From NCBI RefSeq assembly GCF_000153765.1, contig NZ_DS022295.1, forward strand, positions 566,887 through 630,886: a DNA stretch of 64,000 nt. The letters run 5' to 3'. Under the pieces are notes generated by a model. It searched no databases, was not told the origin of the DNA, and worked only from the letters and a program-made list of their open reading frames with translations. Positions within the stretch are counted from its first letter, which is position 1. The number at the start of each line of letters is the position of its first letter. The stretch comes from Mariprofundus ferrooxydans PV-1. Lineage in GTDB: Bacteria; Pseudomonadota; Zetaproteobacteria; Mariprofundales; Mariprofundaceae. Below are positions 62,865 to 64,000 of this stretch, piece by piece. The translations under genes were made by a program, and so were the position numbers.

Positions 62865-63773
62865 TTATTTGTCTTTCAAATCCCACACCCCGTCCCAGTC
62901 TGATGCAGGCGGGTGTTGAGATAACTGGTCACAGCGATCAGCCATCACACGCCCTATACCCAGGCCGAAGTCACGGTATACTTTTAAAAACAGCGCTTTT
63001 GCAGCAACCCACTCGCGCTTGCAGAATAAGTCGTAGGCTTCTGAGTAGTAAGGGATAGAGTTCATTTTTTTGTCAAATCTCGGGTCATTATCAACGAGAA
63101 GCTCATACAGAGCTACCGGCTCGCGAAAGTTTTTCAATCGTACCCGGTCAATGAATCGCCAGGAAAATCTCGCATCGCCTTTGATATATACTTCAGCACT
63201 GTTGAAAAAACTCTCTGAAATCAGAATCCTGGCATCATAGAACTTGGACATCCCCTCTATTCGGGCTGCTTCATGTACACCGATGCCGATCGGGTGATTG
63301 CGTTGATCCAGATAGTAATAGACCAGCGCTATATCCCCGACTGTAATGCCAAAACCGACATCAATATTCGGCCGGGTCACGCCTGCATCCGTTGATTCAT
63401 TATACACACGCATACGTCCGGTCAGGCGATAAATATTTTCCAGGATGTATTTGGTATTATCTTCGGGGAAGATGGCCATCAATCCGTCGCCATAAATTTC
63501 CGTGTGCGTTTTATTGTGTCCCAGATACAGGTATTCATAAGAGGTCTTATGCACATCGAGAATGAATTTATCGTATGTGAATTCCTGTTCTTGGCTGTCA
63601 CTGTTATTTCGGTACATACCCTGCTCAAAATTCAGCAGAATATCAGTGGAGTCCCGCAGATCGCAGAACATAATGATTCGTTTCGATTTTTCAGCGGCGG
63701 GTTGATCACTGCATGCAACAGCTGCCTGTTCAGCCCCTGATATTGCCTTATCAGGTCTATTTGTGCTTACCAA
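62865..63773 (-). CDS. Class III adenylate/guanylate cyclase-like protein
   Basis: A 302-aa soluble protein with a class III nucleotidyl cyclase domain. Metal-binding aspartates are Asp38 (FCDLRDSTD) and Asp96 (YGDGLMAIF). The later FGITVGDIALVY strand and HEAARIEGMSKFYDARI helix fit the family. The C-terminal part (about 240-300) is helical and of unknown role. The start is TTG at 63773 with AAGGAG ten bases before it. It follows the partial TolB-like gene on the same strand. Confidence 0.82.
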   Translation of the reverse strand: MVSTNRPDKAISGAEQAAVACSDQPAAEKSKRIIMFCDLRDSTDILLNFEQGMYRNNSDSQEQEFTYDKFILDVHKTSYEYLYLGHNKTHTEIYGDGLMAIFPEDNTKYILENIYRLTGRMRVYNESTDAGVTRPNIDVGFGITVGDIALVYYYLDQRNHPIGIGVHEAARIEGMSKFYDARILISESFFNSAEVYIKGDARFSWRFIDRVRLKNFREPVALYELLVDNDPRFDKKMNSIPYYSEAYDLFCKREWVAAKALFLKVYRDFGLGIGRVMADRCDQLSQHPPASDWDGVWDLKDK

Positions 63774-63842
63774 GAGATCTTGCTCCTTCGTGTAAGCATG
63801 CAGCGGACGAATCTCTCTGACCAGTCATACAGGAGTAAAAAC

Positions 63843-64000
63843 TCAACTGACTTTTGCGGGCAGGAGAATCGTCCAGATATGGAAGCCGGACGTTCTTCCG
63901 CGTACCTGGTGGCTTTTACTCTCTTCACGACTGACCTTGCGGTCCGAATGGAAATAGATTCTGCCATTATTGGCAAAGCTGGGCGCGCCGTCGCTGGCCT
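63843..64000 (-). CDS. C-terminal part of a TolB-like beta-propeller protein (cut by window edge)
   Basis: The last 52 codons of a gene that begins beyond the window. DGAPSFANNGRIYFHSDR is the PD40/TolB-type propeller repeat, and the end has GFHIWTILLPAKVS. It precedes the cyclase-like gene by 69 bp on the same strand, so the two may be co-transcribed. Confidence 0.65.
   Translation of the reverse strand, partial: ASDGAPSFANNGRIYFHSDRKVSREESKSHQVRGRTSGFHIWTILLPAKVS

Noticed and set aside
1-64000. CRISPR array or rRNA operon
   Set aside because: No regularly spaced direct repeats of CRISPR length and no rRNA-like sequence were seen on either strand.

Overview
The window looks like chromosomal DNA of a Gram-negative, microaerophilic proteobacterium. 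An lpxK gene points to lipid A. The rest is typical of Proteobacteria: a recA-recX-alaS run, fumC, the tmk-holB pair, Opp-type ABC ATPases, ECF sigma factors and many c-type cytochromes. The mix of bd oxidase, di-heme peroxidase and multiheme cytochromes, with almost no carbon catabolism, would fit a Zetaproteobacterium such as Mariprofundus. That placement is an inference from gene content, not from a marker-gene comparison.

Layout. 1-423 is non-coding and full of short inverted repeats. 424-2592 holds an alcohol dehydrogenase and a RAYT/IS200-like transposase gene between perfect 25-bp inverted repeats. 2716-8111 has lpxK, a two-domain RNase HI, an AT-rich gap with DnaA-box-like 9-mers, an unusual protein that joins an integrase arm-binding domain to a phage-type winged helix and is surrounded by repeated 10-mers, and recG. 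8154-9432 is an intact IS4-family element with a 9-bp target duplication. 9507-11366 has arsS and arsM. 11363-16372 has an unknown protein, a nitronate-monooxygenase-like enzyme, mazG, pgsA and tRNA-Glu; an inverted copy of the tRNA 3' end lies beyond pgsA. 16556-20812 is a single ORF that joins topoisomerase IV ParE and ParC. 21247-29953 has alaS, recX, recA, thpR, a hybrid histidine kinase, an alanine symporter and a small cytochrome-b-like protein.

30075-43476 is mostly minus-strand housekeeping and signalling: a HlyIII-like protein, a DinG-type helicase, OppD/OppF ATPases, fumC, a PP2C/SpoIIE phosphatase, holB, tmk, and two glycosyltransferases of the arsenosugar-associated families next to an ATP-grasp-like protein. 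43546-55857 is a redox and stress region: a di-heme peroxidase divergent from a PerR-like Fur regulator over an 18-bp palindrome, an octaheme/b-type/triheme cytochrome operon, a heme lipoprotein, cydP-cydA-cydB-cydX, a Met-rich cytochrome c'-like protein, and a permease-thioredoxin pair behind a sigma factor. 56516-64000 has a LysR-YeiH divergent pair, a three-gene small membrane-protein operon, trxC, comM overlapping an ECF sigma/zinc anti-sigma pair, a class III cyclase-like protein and the end of a TolB-like propeller gene.

Points most worth following: the arm-domain/winged-helix protein with its phased repeats (5163-6050), the ParE-ParC fusion (16556-20812), the inverted tRNA-Glu 3' fragment (15456-15497), the scattered arsenosugar gene set, and the octaheme cytochrome operon.
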